This document shows, one piece after another, positions 43,615 to 54,601 of a stretch of DNA of 64,000 nucleotides. Position 1 is the first letter of the stretch; the number at the start of each line of letters is the position of its first letter. The notes below the pieces were generated by a model. The model was not told where the DNA came from. It saw nothing but the letters and a program-made list of their open reading frames with translations, and searched no databases. This DNA comes from Maniola hyperantus. Lineage: Eukaryota; Arthropoda; Insecta; Lepidoptera; Nymphalidae. Both the position numbers and the translations under genes were made by a program. The stretch is taken from contig NC_048543.1 in NCBI RefSeq assembly GCF_902806685.2, positions 7,970,106 to 8,034,105 on the forward strand, in the 5' to 3' direction.

Positions 43615-43960
43615 GCTGTTTTCATCCACTGCTGCACAATGCACATATTATATCTTCTCGAGAACACAGCATCTCACACAGTCCGCCACTTTCCCCACAC
43701 TTCCCACCACTACTTTCTAATGATCCTCAATTCAACAGGCTAGTGGTATCTTTATCGCTTGCCGTTATGTGGTCTCCACTCCAGAACACGTCTGCCCCAG
43801 AGACAGACAGCTCACTGCCACTTCAGCTTGTAAAATCGCTGTCAGTCACTATAGTTCTTCTACGGATTACCTTCCTCAACAGCAGGTTACGTCGCGTTGG
43901 TGTGTACCTGTTGTGTTGCTGTCTGTACCGACATCTCTAGTTCAATATGTAATTTGTATT
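43615..43960 (-). mobile_element. RTE-type 3' fragment, reverse orientation
   Basis: CATCCACTGCTGCACAATG is the reverse of the usual RTE end; GCCACTTCAGCTTG and GTTCTTCTACGGATTACC follow in the expected order. Diverged, no coding frame left. Confidence 0.6.
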
Positions 43961-44259
43961 TGCATTTGTATTTATTTATTTTTCGATTTAGACTTATACA
44001 AGCGCTTACGAAAGTCAGATAAGCAATATATAGTAGTAATTATTAAGTAGGTATGAGTCATATTATTATGTTTTATTATACTTAAGTATTTGCTTTTCAG
44101 CGAAGGATAACGTCGTTATGCTGGGAACATACAAATAATTTTGTCGACAAAAATTCAATTCTATCTCTTTAGATGAGGGAGATTGGTATGACAATTCTTT
44201 TAAATTCCCAGGAAAAATTCAATTAAGTAACTAATTGTATATTTATATTTTGTAAACTT

Positions 44260-44465
44260 ACTAGATGACCGCGACTTCGTCCGGGTAGATTTAAGTTTTA
44301 AGAAAATCCTGTGGGAACTCTTTGATATTGCGGAATCCAAATGTATTTGCTTCTCCTGGATCTAAGTTATCTCTGTACCAAATTTCGTCAAAATTGGTTC
44401 AGTGGGAGGCCCGTGAAATGCTAGCAGACAGACAGACAATTTTTTGCATTTGTAATATTATGTGA
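44260..44465 (-). mobile_element. Family A Helitron-like repeat
   Basis: CTAGATGACCGCGACTTCGT end, CCAAATTTCGTCAAAATTGG middle, GCTAGCAGACAGACAGACAA, TGCATTTGTAATATTATG start. Confidence 0.7.
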
Positions 44466-44544
44466 TTAATAATATACCTATTATTAAATTTATAAAAAAA
44501 TATTCTTAATTCATTTTCCAGTGGGTAGGGTATCTACCCGCACC

Positions 44545-44605
44545 TACACCTACCTACCTACCTACACCTACCTACCTACCTACACCTACCTACCTACCTA
44601 CCTGA
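44545..44605. repeat. (CCTA)n / CACCTACC tandem repeat
   Basis: Runs of ACCT units arranged in a repeating block ending CACC; simple-sequence DNA. Confidence 0.9.
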
Positions 44606-44832
44606 CCTACAGGTCAATACCTGTTGCGTACTATACCTATACAACTTTTAGCTTTTTATATCAGAAATTTAGTAAATTTTACAACTGGTATCTAATAAAA
44701 ACGAAAGCTGTGAGAAAGTGAAATTCCAATCTAAAATAGTCTGAACCGAATTATGTAATATCAGGACGATATTTGATTGTCATGCAAGGTCAAGTAAATA
44801 AATAAGTCTATGAAATAAGTACATAAAGCATT

Positions 44833-45005
44833 GTTTATACGAAGCCATCGCTGGCTGCCAGTCTCACTGGCAGTCAGCACTCGCTTGGTATTGACAGTTT
44901 TTCAAGCCAAGCCAGCGCTGGCTAACATCGCTGGCAAGAAAGCAGCGCCCGTCTATCTTTCAAGCCCGTAGGACTGGCGCCAACAGACTGGCTTCGTATA
45001 AACCA
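44833..45005. mobile_element. 173-bp MITE with 15-bp exact TIRs
   Basis: GTTTATACGAAGCCA at 44833-44847 and TGGCTTCGTATAAAC at 44991-45005. The interior is rich in CTGGC/GCCAG words (GCTGGCTGCCAGTCTCACTG) and can fold extensively. Confidence 0.8.
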
Positions 45006-45164
45006 TACTTTGGCCAAGTAGGTATAGCCCAATAATATATTATGTATTTTGCTATTGCTATGTTGATTAGCTAAATAAATAAGATTAACCTTCTAAAATA
45101 CTGAAATTAATATTTTTTATAATTAAATAATTGTCATAGTAAAATAGCAGTAGGTAAGTAGGTA

Positions 45165-45360
45165 TGTATGGACACGCACCTCTAACTTTTCGGAGTCATG
45201 TGTGTTCTAAGCAATCCTTGTTCTAACGGTGAAGCAAAATATTGTGAGATAACTTCCATGCCTGAGGGTTCTCAAAAGTTTGTGAATTCTGCCCAGTCTG
45301 CCAATTCGCACTGGGTCAGCGTGGCGGACTACAGCCTACCCGTCTCATTGTGATAGGAAA
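45165..45360 (-). mobile_element. tRNA-derived SINE family 2, head lost
   Basis: CGCACCTCTAACTTTTCGGA, AACGGTGAAGCAAAATATTG, GGGTCAGCGTGGCGGACTAC. Confidence 0.6.
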
Positions 45361-46969
45361 GCGTAGAGGGCGGATGACGTAGCTATTGTTTTTTATTGTT
45401 TGTTTGTCTGTTACCATTTTCCCTTGGGGGAAAGCAGTTTTGACTACTGGACAGATACTAAATAGGTTTTTAGCGTTTTTAGACAAATTAAGTTTTAGAC
45501 ATTTTTAATGGTATGTTACCAGGGAGTGCGAAATTATAGATTTCATAATTAAGTATTTAATGTTTCAAAGATGCACCATCTTATGCGACCTTATTAAAGT
45601 TGGAAGGTACTATCATAAAAACACAATGTACACTTCGTTTAATTCCCCGGTGTCAAAATTAATAATATCCGTGACTATAATTTTAAAAGCTGCTAAAGTT
45701 ACGGCTAAAGCTTTCATACTAAATCGTCAACGTCCAACGCCAACATGCTCATAACTTTTTATTAGCTGTGCTAGGAAGGAAAGGATATACTTAAATGATT
45801 TAACGACAATACATAACATATATTTTGGCATTATATGGCCTTTACATACAAGGACTGTGCAACGATAAAAATATATAAATAAACCCTTCCCTATTTTACA
45901 AGATGTTGTTTTGGAAGAGTAAAGTATATTTTTAGGTACGTTATAGCACATGTTTATTTTGATGAACTTTAAATTATAATAAAGGTTACTAAAAGTTACT
46001 TGTAACATGAGCTACTTAAGCTGGCGTGCCAAGAGCTTCTTTGATTATTATGTTGTTCTTTGATCATTATGGACAATTTTAGTTAACGGATTAAATTACG
46101 GAGGCGTTATTGTGGGCAAGGACGCGGTCGGTGTGTACGTAACACACTGACTTGATGCTCTGCAGGGAGCCTGTAGGTGATTCAGGTGATTTACGTTGCT
46201 GCAAATTGCTTGCCAGTAAGTTTGGCCTCAATTCACTCTGCTTTGGCGATGGTAAACATTATTTTTTTTAAATCAGTCTGACATAATATCACAACACCTG
46301 TGCACAACACGGTCGGTATGACAAATGGTTGCACACACATCATACCGGGTTGAAAGCTCGCACTGGTGCAATCCTCCCACATAATAAATATTACATTACT
46401 GCCCAAGCCGGAAATAAAGAAATTTACGGCCTATTAATACTGGAAGGAAGAGGCGAAGCCAAGTCATTTTAAACTAACCGAAGCCGTTAAAAGTGCTATT
46501 TGGCTGATATTTCTCTCATTTGCAAAACAGTAACAAATGAATTCAAGAAAAACCTTACATTGTAGTTTAAACTTGGACCTGCCTAGAAGATGTCTATTTG
46601 AAGCAGGGATGCCGGACAAGCATTCCACAATCCACAACATTAACGTTGACCTTTTTGCTTCTTACGAGTAAATTGGATGTCGACCACATAAGAGTGCCAA
46701 CTATCACTGTTTCTTGCTGTTCTGTGGTAGTAGGGTGAAGGAGGGACAAGGTTGTGAAGTTCCTGTGCACACTCTCCAAAGTAAATCCCAAGACCGATAA
46801 ACAAACGACATTACAGCCATGTTGTGTTTGTGACGATGTGATGATTTTCTAGATTTCAAATTTGGACGAACTGTGTGCATTTTCAGGTTCACAGACATGA
46901 GCTATAATAGAATTACCTTATTTATATATTTTTTAAAACACCTAATAATTCTCTGCTTAGTGAAAAAAT
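45361..46969. other. No gene recognised
   Basis: Two overlapping minus-strand frames at 46594-46898 carry no recognised domain; otherwise nothing. Confidence 0.4.
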
Positions 46970-47265
46970 GGGGCTAATTCTGAGCACAACCTAATTTTAG
47001 AGTATTCGCATGCTCTTCTTACTAATGTGATATGAAAAGGACAGACACAGCTTGACAGTTTTAAATTTAATTTTTAGATGGTAAAACCCGTGATTTTAGC
47101 ACGCACTCGCGAACCTACTGTTTAAATTTGTATTGTTCACTAAAATTTAGAGTCTTTAAATGTGAAAGTCATGTTCCGTTCCTTTTTTAGCATTAGTAAA
47201 AAGAAAAGGATGCAGATACTCTAAATTTAGTTTAGAGAGAGACTAGAGAATCGGGGCCACCATGT
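46970..47265. mobile_element. Diverged foldback related to family D
   Basis: GGGGCTAATTCTGAGCACAA at the left; TTTAGAGTATTCGCATG and CAGATACTCTAAATTTAG are inverted, and TTAGTTTAGAG recalls the family D terminus. Confidence 0.5.
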
Positions 47266-47292
47266 TCTTAAATAAGGCAAGCATAATAATGT

Positions 47293-47452
47293 GGCTAATT
47301 CCATTGTACACAATCTCTAAACGAAACTAAAATGACACGTCTAAATCTATTGCTATCCCTTTCATAATATTGCTTGCGGAAAAGGATAGCACTAAATTTA
47401 GACCCGTTAATTTAGTTTAGAGGTTGTGTACAAAGGAATTAGCCTCAATTGT
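47293..47452. mobile_element. Foldback MITE, family D (copy 2)
   Basis: GCTAATTCCATTGTACACAA left; TTGTGTACAAAGGAATTAGC right, with TCTAAACG / TTTAGAGG continuing. Inner inverted pair GCTATCCCTTTC / GAAAAGGATAGC. Confidence 0.8.
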
Positions 47453-48224
47453 TGTAGTTAAGGAAATTCTGCACTAACGGAATAATGCACCTTCCGTTAT
47501 CTGTTACCGTTGCTTGCATTCTTGATACTTATTAGGCCAGTAAATAGAGCATTTAACCTCGCACTAAATTTTGGATCCAATTTTTTTTTAGGTTAAGGGC
47601 CACTTACTGACCATATAATCACAAAATGCTGACAGATCCAGGTAGAGCTTCCATCGCAATCTTGAAGGAAAGTTTTTGGCCGATATCTCAGAAACTATCC
47701 GCCTAAGAAGAAAGAAAAAATCTATCAGAAAAGTTAATATAACCATTATTGTAGGAAATAAAATTTTGCATCTTTTGCTTTCTGTAAACTTTTTTTGTAA
47801 AACTTAGCGTTTACGATTTATGGCTGATTTAATGAACCGGTTTTTCTATTTCGGAAAATGCACCCATCCATTCCATTTTTTAAGATCATTATCATCATTA
47901 TCTACAACTTTTGTTTAAAACTTTTTTTCTAAAGTCAATACTTTTAACGTTGAATGTTGGACTACCGGGCGTAAAGTCGAAAATTTTAAGGTACGCATAG
48001 AATATAATGATACAAATTCAACAAACTAATTTAAAATAATCCCGATTATTTATGCATTCAAAAATAAAATTTTTAGTTTCATTCCCTTTTTAAACCGTAA
48101 AATAGACAGGTAAGTACGTTTTACTCGAAATCCTGTCGCAAAGGATATCAAACCTTCAAAATTAAGTAAAATACTACATTTTTAAAATTTCATGGTACAA
48201 TACGTTTCGCCAGAGAGATGACGA
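47453..48224. other. No gene recognised
   Basis: AT-rich with A and T runs; no frame and no assigned repeat. Confidence 0.4.
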
Positions 48225-48400
48225 ATCACGAAGGTCTCTATGTTCCAAACGCATTTGCTCTGCGCAAATGACAGCAGCTGTGGATGGACTGACGATGGCG
48301 GAAAACGGCTGGATAAGGAAGGCTGAGGACAGGGTGATCTGGTGCTCATTAGGAAAGGCTTACATGTGGGCGTCCGCAGGCTGATATGATGATGATGATA
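48225..48400 (+). mobile_element. RTE-like 3' end with (GAT)n tail
   Basis: GGATAAGGAAGGCTGAGGAC, GGGCGTCCGCAGGCTGATAT and a TGATGATGATGAT tail. Related to the minus-strand fragment at 58600-58800. Confidence 0.6.
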
Positions 48401-48419
48401 ATTTCTTGATAACCTACAG

Positions 48420-48505
48420 CTCTATGAAAGGATTTTGAGAAATCCCAACGAGATCTTTAAAAAACAAAAATCCACGGAAACAAAGTTGCAGGGAAGAGCT
48501 AATAG
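48420..48505 (+). mobile_element. Family A Helitron-like repeat, decayed 3' end
   Basis: AGAAATCCCAACGAGATCTT and ATCCACGGAAACAAAGTTGC, then AGAGCTAAT. Confidence 0.45.
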
Positions 48506-49076
48506 TCTACTGTAATATCCAATGGTTAACATTGATAGCTGTAGCCTGTAATGATCGAATCTTTTTATTCATCCCTGAAACATAATTAAAATCACACCAG
48601 TAAGAAGTTTTCCAAGTCATGCTGTCTTTTGCTACTGCTCTTTAAGACCTGCGTCAATGGATCGATAATGAGATTAACGATCGATATCACTGGATTATTT
48701 CGATACTCTGACCTAAGCGGTGAATGTAGATAAAAGTGATTATATTCTCTCTCGGTCAGTAGGCATGTACCAGATAACGGGACCAAGTTCGCAAACACGT
48801 TTTGGATGGCGATGCCGGGTTGCGATGGAGGCCGGTAATTGGTTGCTAATAATAATATGTAAACAAGGATAATTGGAAATAGCTTGAGAGATATTGACCT
48901 CTTGAAATGACATTGAAAGTTCCATCAATTTTATTAAAAAATGGTTTGTAACAAAACAATGCAGTCGTGTTATTTTTTTGTTGATACAGTTGGAAATAGT
49001 AAAATACTTAAAGAAAAGTTAATAGAGAATGATTAATGAGGTAATTTGCATGTAAAGCTAGTAAAATTAAAAAACC

Positions 49077-49922
49077 ATAATCGGGCAGACAGATACCGGG
49101 AGCCCCAGCAGAAATTACTCAAACCGGTAAGCGGCGGTATAGGTACCTCTCCTATCAAGGTTTCATTTGCTATGGGGCCATAGTGTCTAAAAATTATTTA
49201 AAAAACCGACTTCCAAAACCACTACAAAGTAAAATAATGACTTTTGTTTGTACACGTGTATGTATGTTGAAGTCGGGCAAGCTTTACGCTTAGATTTATA
49301 GTTGCAGTTATTATGCTCGCCCGACTTCATACATACATACATACACGTGTAGAAACAAAAGTCATTTTTTTTACAATGTAGTGGTTTTGTGAGTCGGCTT
49401 AAAAAAAATTAAGCTTTCTAGTGTAAGTACTCATTGCTTGGTACCTAAAATATTAATTCACCAGCAAAACTTTCCAAATCCACACGGCTTAGGAGTTCAG
49501 TACTTTCCAGCATCAGGATTGAAGAGTTGGGACTTAGAATTCAATAAAAAAGTCTATGCTCGGTATTTACAATGTTATTTCAGCAGAAACAGTTCGTGAA
49601 TCTCTATGGTTTAGGAGTACTGTACCATGCATCATCAAGTTTGAGGAGTTCGGACTTGGAGTGTAATCATCAAGCCGTTGCTTGATACCTAAAATATCAA
49701 TTCACCATCAGAAATTCCCGAATCCCCACGGCTTAGGAGTTCAGCACCTTGCAGCATCAGGATTGAGGAGTTGGGATCCGAAGTTCAATGGTGTAGTCTA
49801 TCCTTGGCACCAAAAATAATATTGCATCATCCGCAGTTCCCTATAGTTTAGGAGTGCTGTAAAACAAAACAGGGGTTTGAAATTTGTGTAGTCCATGCGA
49901 AGTCGCGGGCATAAGCTAGTAA
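49077..49922 (+). mobile_element. Composite unit: foldback, 122-bp tandem array and family B Helitron end
   Basis: From left: 49077-49200 unclassified; 49204-49405 a family F foldback (AAAACCGACTTCCAAAACCA against TAGTGGTTTTGTGAGTCGGC); 49430-49860 a tandem array; 49865-49922 a family B end (GGGGTTTGAAATTTGTGTAG, GCGGGCATAAGCTAGT). The array may be cargo of a larger Helitron whose start is not clear. Confidence 0.55.
49430..49860. repeat. 122-bp imperfect tandem array, alternating subtypes
   Basis: The word TTAGGAGT and its surroundings recur with AGGAG at 49491, 49613, 49735 and 49850 (steps 122, 122, 115). Units 1 and 3 share CACGGCTTAGGAGTTCAG and GCATCAGGATTGA; units 2 and 4 share TATRGTTTAGGAGT. 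This gives a 244-bp higher-order period. Confidence 0.85.
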
Positions 49923-50337
49923 AAATATAAATTGATATTCCTTACAACCACAGAAATAATAAATATTATGTAGTACTCAAGTGCCCATGTGGATACAGCC
50001 ATCTAGTGGATAACGGACGTATCACTAATTCAAAGCTAACGTAGGCGTGAAGACCACAGCAACAAGCACTGGCAACAGACGTCCAAAGCAATGGTTTTGC
50101 AACATTATGGATTTCCCAGCCTTCCACTTGCTACAAAAGATGGCTCTACTAAAATTTTAAAAACAAACCAGCTTTTACCACTTGTGTATAATAATATAGG
50201 TAGTCCGTTTTGAATAAGAAGTAAGTATGCTTTTTTTATATCCAAGATACATATAGAAAAAGCAGTATGATTGTCAAAAAATCTTACACGCAGCTCAGAA
50301 ACTCAGGAATCGAAGCCCTGCTTTAAAAAATATCCTC

Positions 50338-50532
50338 AGTATACAATGAATCAAAGCTTAATTTGCTATAATCCGCTGAAACAGGTCGAATCTGTATGGT
50401 GCAACATGCAGCATGCGACATGCACACCCACCTTCCCACGCAGCGTGCATGTAGCATGCTGCATGTTGCACCATACAGATTCGACCTGTTTCAGCAGATT
50501 ATAGCAAATTAAGCTTTTGATTCATTATATAT
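50338..50532. mobile_element. Long near-perfect hairpin, about 85-bp arms
   Basis: Arms about 50338-50424 and 50447-50532: AATGAATCAAAGCTTAATTT, then ACAGGTCGAATCTGTATGGT and CAACATGCAGCATGC, mirrored with only a few differences. The loop is about 22 bp and pyrimidine-rich (CACCTTCCCACGC). The 77-codon frame over it is a by-product. Confidence 0.88.
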
Positions 50533-51261
50533 CATGGATTTCTGCAAAGTAACGCCTGCTTCTATACAACATTCAAATATCGTAAGTATTTATGTCAACA
50601 ACTACTAAATAGACAGGTTCAAAGTTTCTACCACAAAGTTGCATGGTTTGTAAGCTAATGCATACATGATGGGCATGACACGTAGACACGTAGGGTCGAC
50701 ACCCATGCTTATTTTCCCCCTCGTTGCCTCGTAAGCATCCCATCCCATCACAATCATGTTTTCAAAAAACATCCGAAATTCAATTGGAAAATTATCAATT
50801 ATCAATTATCAAATTGCTAACTTATCAAGTAGAAACAATATTTTTTGTTGCCACATCTAGTAACCAGTTTTGAATGAATCTATGTAATCTTTGCAGTGAA
50901 TCAGCCGTGGCTCGTGTCGTCCGTCGATCGACCCGCAATGCGTCGGTATAATTTTGTTATGATGGTGCTTTAAAATTTTAAAACTACCTACTAGTGTAAT
51001 TATTATAAAATAATATCATACTTAACATGTACCTACTAGAAATTAGAAATGTATATAACCTATGATTACCTACTTAACCTATTTTAATTCGGTACCTAGT
51101 ACCTACCATGTATTCACTGTGCGCTTTAAGATACAATTTTGTAACCCACTTTTTAATAGCCTGTAAGTTCCATGTAAGTGGAAATTTCTTTATGGAACAA
51201 TAAATGTCTTAAACCAGAAAATATTTTCAATAAACATTCAAATTCAATTCGGAATATTGGT
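50533..51261. other. No gene recognised
   Basis: A patch at 50896-50945 (GGCTCGTGTCGTCCGTCGAT) is more GC-rich, unexplained. Confidence 0.4.
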
Positions 51262-51370
51262 TGCAGGTGACTCATAATGGTTAGAGCTCACTGAGATTAT
51301 GTCTCTATTTTTTATGGGATTACGTAACAGAGAGAGCGCTATCCTAACTTCAGAGTGAATTTAGAGTGAG
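51262..51370. mobile_element. Partial copy of the 19.6-kb foldback family
   Basis: GGTGACTCATAATGGTTAGA, GCTCACTGAGATTATGTC, ATGGGATTACGTAACAGAGA. Confidence 0.55.
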
Positions 51371-51892
51371 GGAACGTTACACATATATTTTTTTTAAGAA
51401 AAAATGTACACCTACGTATCTAATAAAAGATGTCAGCCAGTGACGTCGAAGCCTCGACATTTTGTTAGAAGTTCCCTATCTGTCGTGAACTGTGGTATTA
51501 TAATATTATTCACAAGGGACAACCCTAGGCTAGTGTTATCTCGCACGTGCAGGCTGTGTGGCTTCATTAGGGTTTCAGTGCAATTCAGTTTTGTGGTTTA
51601 TGTCATCAAAGAAGATTATCAGATTAAGTACGTCCAAGTTACCATTTGTCAGATTCCATATTGTACTGTCCTTTGCTATTGTGTACAGTCTAACCGCTTT
51701 TGATGACTCATAACTGCTAAGTTTTAATTTATATGTTTTAGATAATATTATCATAATATAATCATATCACAACGTTATCGAAGAATCTGTTTCTGCCAGA
51801 ATCATGAAAATAGCATTTCGTCGCAAGAGCCTCACAAATAGATTGAACAATAAAATTATTATTATTTATTAGTATAAAGAACATTATTGACA

Positions 51893-51955
51893 ATTATTCT
51901 AAGCCCTCAGGCATGCTGGTTTCCTCACTATGTTTCCTTCACCGTTAAAGCATAA
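51893..51955 (-). mobile_element. SINE family 2 fragment
   Basis: CCCTCAGGCATGCTGGTTTC and TTCCTTCACCGTTAAAGCA. Confidence 0.55.
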
Positions 51956-52039
51956 TACCTTTAGGCTACTAGTCTCACTTTTATTTATTTAGATTTAAGT
52001 CACAAGTTAATGAGAGAAAACGTCTTCAGCAAGTAATAC

Positions 52040-52260
52040 GAATCTAAATATATAAAAGGGAAAGGTAACTGACCGACTGACTGACTGACTGACTGATCTA
52101 TCAACTCACAGCTCAAACTACTGGACGGATCGGGCTGAAATTTGACATGTATATAGCTAATATGGCGTAAGCATTCACTAAGAAAGGATTTTTGAAAATT
52201 CAAACCCTAAGGGGGTGAAATAGGGGCCACGCGGACGAAGTCACGAGCATAAGCTAGTAA
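52040..52260 (+). mobile_element. Family B Helitron-like repeat, near complete
   Basis: TCTAAATATATAAAAGGGAA start with GACT units, GGACGGATCGGGCTGAAATT middle, ACGAGCATAAGCTAGTAA end. GTTTGAAATTTGTGTAG block deleted. Confidence 0.75.
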
Positions 52261-52554
52261 TCTATAGGTGTTTGTGTGAAAACCTATATTGTTTCCTTTG
52301 TTGCTATATAAGTTTATACTTCCAAGTTTGTAGTTCAGGCAACGTAGCTATTGTATTTCGACGTACTTACTCGTAAGTAACATTGATCAGCCGTGTGTGA
52401 ACGGTGCTGCGTTTATCTTCAGCCTTACTCCAATGCCCAGAGAGACTCTCGTTTTGAAACTTTCGGTATTTGACGTGAATTTAAAACAAACATAAAAACC
52501 CACAGGGTGAAATTTTAGTGGTTGTTTTCTCGTAGCGGAATGATTTTGTCTTAG

Positions 52555-52740
52555 GCGCCATCTCCACGGACGAGAGAATTGCGGCGATAGTCTCGACTCT
52601 CGCCGTGTGACAAAATTCGATACAAGCTATCGCCGCCGCCGTAGTATCGTCCTATTGAGATTAACCCATAGAGTGTGTAGGTATCGAGTTTGTCACACGG
52701 CAAGACTATCGCCGCGATTCTCTCGTCCATGAAGATGGAA
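52555..52740. mobile_element. Foldback element with about 58-bp arms
   Basis: Left arm 52559-52624 (GGACGAGAGAATTGCGGCGA, GCCGTGTGACAAA) and right arm about 52682-52737 in inverse, a few mismatches. The overlapping 127-codon frame is non-coding. Confidence 0.82.
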
Positions 52741-52852
52741 CCCAAATTTCTTATGGGTTTTTGGGCTGTAAATTCAACTCGTCCGTATCGTCCATGACAA
52801 GTACCTATCATAGGTATAAAACCAAAACCTATGTCATAGACAAGTTTATATA

Positions 52853-52930
52853 TAACTAGCTTATGCTCGCGACTTCGTTCGCGTGGACTACACAAAGGAG
52901 AATGACAGATCCTGACCCACCAATTTACAC
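52853..52930 (-). mobile_element. Family B terminal fragment
   Basis: ACTAGCTTATGCTCGCGACT then CGTGGACTACACAAA; cut off after about 45 bp. Confidence 0.6.
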
Positions 52931-53261
52931 ACAATATAAATGAATGATAATCATCCTAGTATTAGGTAAATAACCACTTAAAAATTGTGATTTTAAACTT
53001 GCGGATATTTTTATTAGTTTCACAATATTATAGGTAAATTGCATATAACCTAGAACCATTGTGACTTAAACTTAGATTTAATGAAAAACCGCAAGTTCTA
53101 GAGGTGTTGAATCCACAGATGAGTGAATAATATCTCTAATCTGTGGTAAATCCTATGTTTAGTTATCAGTGATGATACAGCAACAAAATGCTGCATAAAG
53201 CATACGTGTAAACGACTTTTATATAATAAAATGGGTTACGGTTCCATAGAAATTCTGTCAT

Positions 53262-53450
53262 TGTCCTTTCAAACCCCTATTTCACCCCCTTAGGGGTTGA
53301 TTTTCAATAAACCTTTCTAAGCGGATGCTTATGTTATAATAGTTATCTGCATGCCAAATTTCAGCCCGATCCGTCCAGTAGTTTGAGCTGTGCGTTGATA
53401 GATTAGTCAGTCAGTCAATCCTTTTATATATAATATTTAGATTTAAAATA
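53262..53450 (-). mobile_element. Family B Helitron-like repeat, terminal hairpin lost
   Basis: CCCCTATTTCACCCCCTTAG, TGCATGCCAAATTTCAGCCC, GTCAGTCAGTCAATCC. Confidence 0.7.
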
Positions 53451-53929
53451 TCGCATTAGAAGAAGACTACTTAGTTATTTAGTTAAACTTAGTTAAGAAC
53501 TTTGAGAAAAATAGCACAGGTTTTGTCTTGTCCGTGGTTTCGCATGAACTATTTAAAATAAAGCTTCAGACTGCTTTCCAAACTCGTAGATTTACATTTC
53601 GCTAGGCTATTTGCCTGTTTCTGATCAATCGAGATAGGGAAAAGGGTTGAATCTACTTATCGGGGATGTTAATAAAATCACATCAATCTCAGTTCACTCG
53701 AGTGACTGTTCTAAACATGAAACGAAACTTGCCTATTTTACTTTATTTAATATTAGATACTGAAATATTTCATCACAAATTGCTTAATTTAATTCCAAAT
53801 ACCTTTCAGTATTTGTTAAATGCGTGCCAGTAAGAAAAGAAGAAGATGAGCCCTGAATTCTATATTCCTTGCTCGGATAAGGAATCGGTTTTTTGAATTC
53901 TTTTATACAATAGGTAGGTACTTATTTAA

Positions 53930-54122
53930 CTTGGAATGATTTTCAAAAGTCCCGTAGGAACCCTTTGATTTTCCGAAATAAAAAGTAGCTTTTATCACTC
54001 TCCAGGACATTAAATACCTATAGGTATCCATGCAAAAAATCACGTCGATTCGTTGCTCCGTTGCGGCGTGATTAAAGAACAAACTAACAAATAAACACCC
54101 TTTCGCATTTATAATATTATTG
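53930..54122 (-). mobile_element. Family A Helitron-like repeat, end lost
   Basis: CCCGTAGGAACCCTTTGATT, CACTCTCCAGGAC, CGTTGCTCCGTTGCGGCGTG, TTTCGCATTTATAATATTA. Confidence 0.7.
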
Positions 54123-54129
54123 TTTTACA

Positions 54130-54347
54130 CATTATTATGCTCGCGACTTCGTCCGCGTGGACTACACAAATTTTAAACCCCTATTTCACCCCCTTAGGGG
54201 TTGAAATTTCGAAAATCCTTTCTTAGCGGATGCCTACGTCATAATAGCTACCTGCATGCTAAATTTCAGCCCCATCCGTCCAGTAGTTTAAGCTGTGCGT
54301 TGATAGATCAGTCAGTCAGTCAGTCACCTTTTCCTTTTATATATTTA
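54130..54347 (-). mobile_element. Family B Helitron-like repeat
   Basis: TATGCTCGCGACTTCGTCCG end; (CAGT)n; TTTCCTTTTATATATTTAGA start. Joined directly to the next copy. Confidence 0.8.
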
Positions 54348-54601
54348 GACTAGCTTATGCTCGCGACTTCGTCCGCGTTGACTACAAAATTTCAAAACCC
54401 TATTTCACCCCCTTAGGAGTTGAATTTTCAAAAATCCTTTCTTAGCGGATGCCTACGTCATAATAGCTATCTGCATGCCAAATTTCAGCCCGATCCGACC
54501 AGTAGTTTGAGCTGTGCGTTGATAGATCAGTCAGTCAGTCAGTCAGTCATTCAGTCAGTCAGTCAGTCAGTCAGTCACCTTTTCCTTTTATATATATAGA
54601 T
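54348..54601 (-). mobile_element. Family B Helitron-like repeat, tandem to the previous copy
   Basis: ACTAGCTTATGCTCGCGACT end; expanded (CAGT)n at about 54527-54574 with one CATT unit; TTTTATATATATAGA start. Confidence 0.8.

Noticed and set aside
44545..44605. (CCTA)n run as possible telomeric repeat
   Set aside because: Insect telomeres use TTAGG; here the unit is a four-base CCTA/CACCTACC microsatellite.
46594..46898. Two overlapping minus-strand frames, possibly a transposase remnant
   Set aside because: Neither shows a domain I can name, and no inverted termini were found around them.
50271..50504. 77-codon plus-strand frame
   Set aside because: It covers both arms of the 50.4-kb hairpin and ends with the mirrored sequence; no protein features.
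54527..54574. Regular CAGT repeats as a CRISPR-like array
   Set aside because: The unit is four bases without spacers and belongs to a Helitron-like family.
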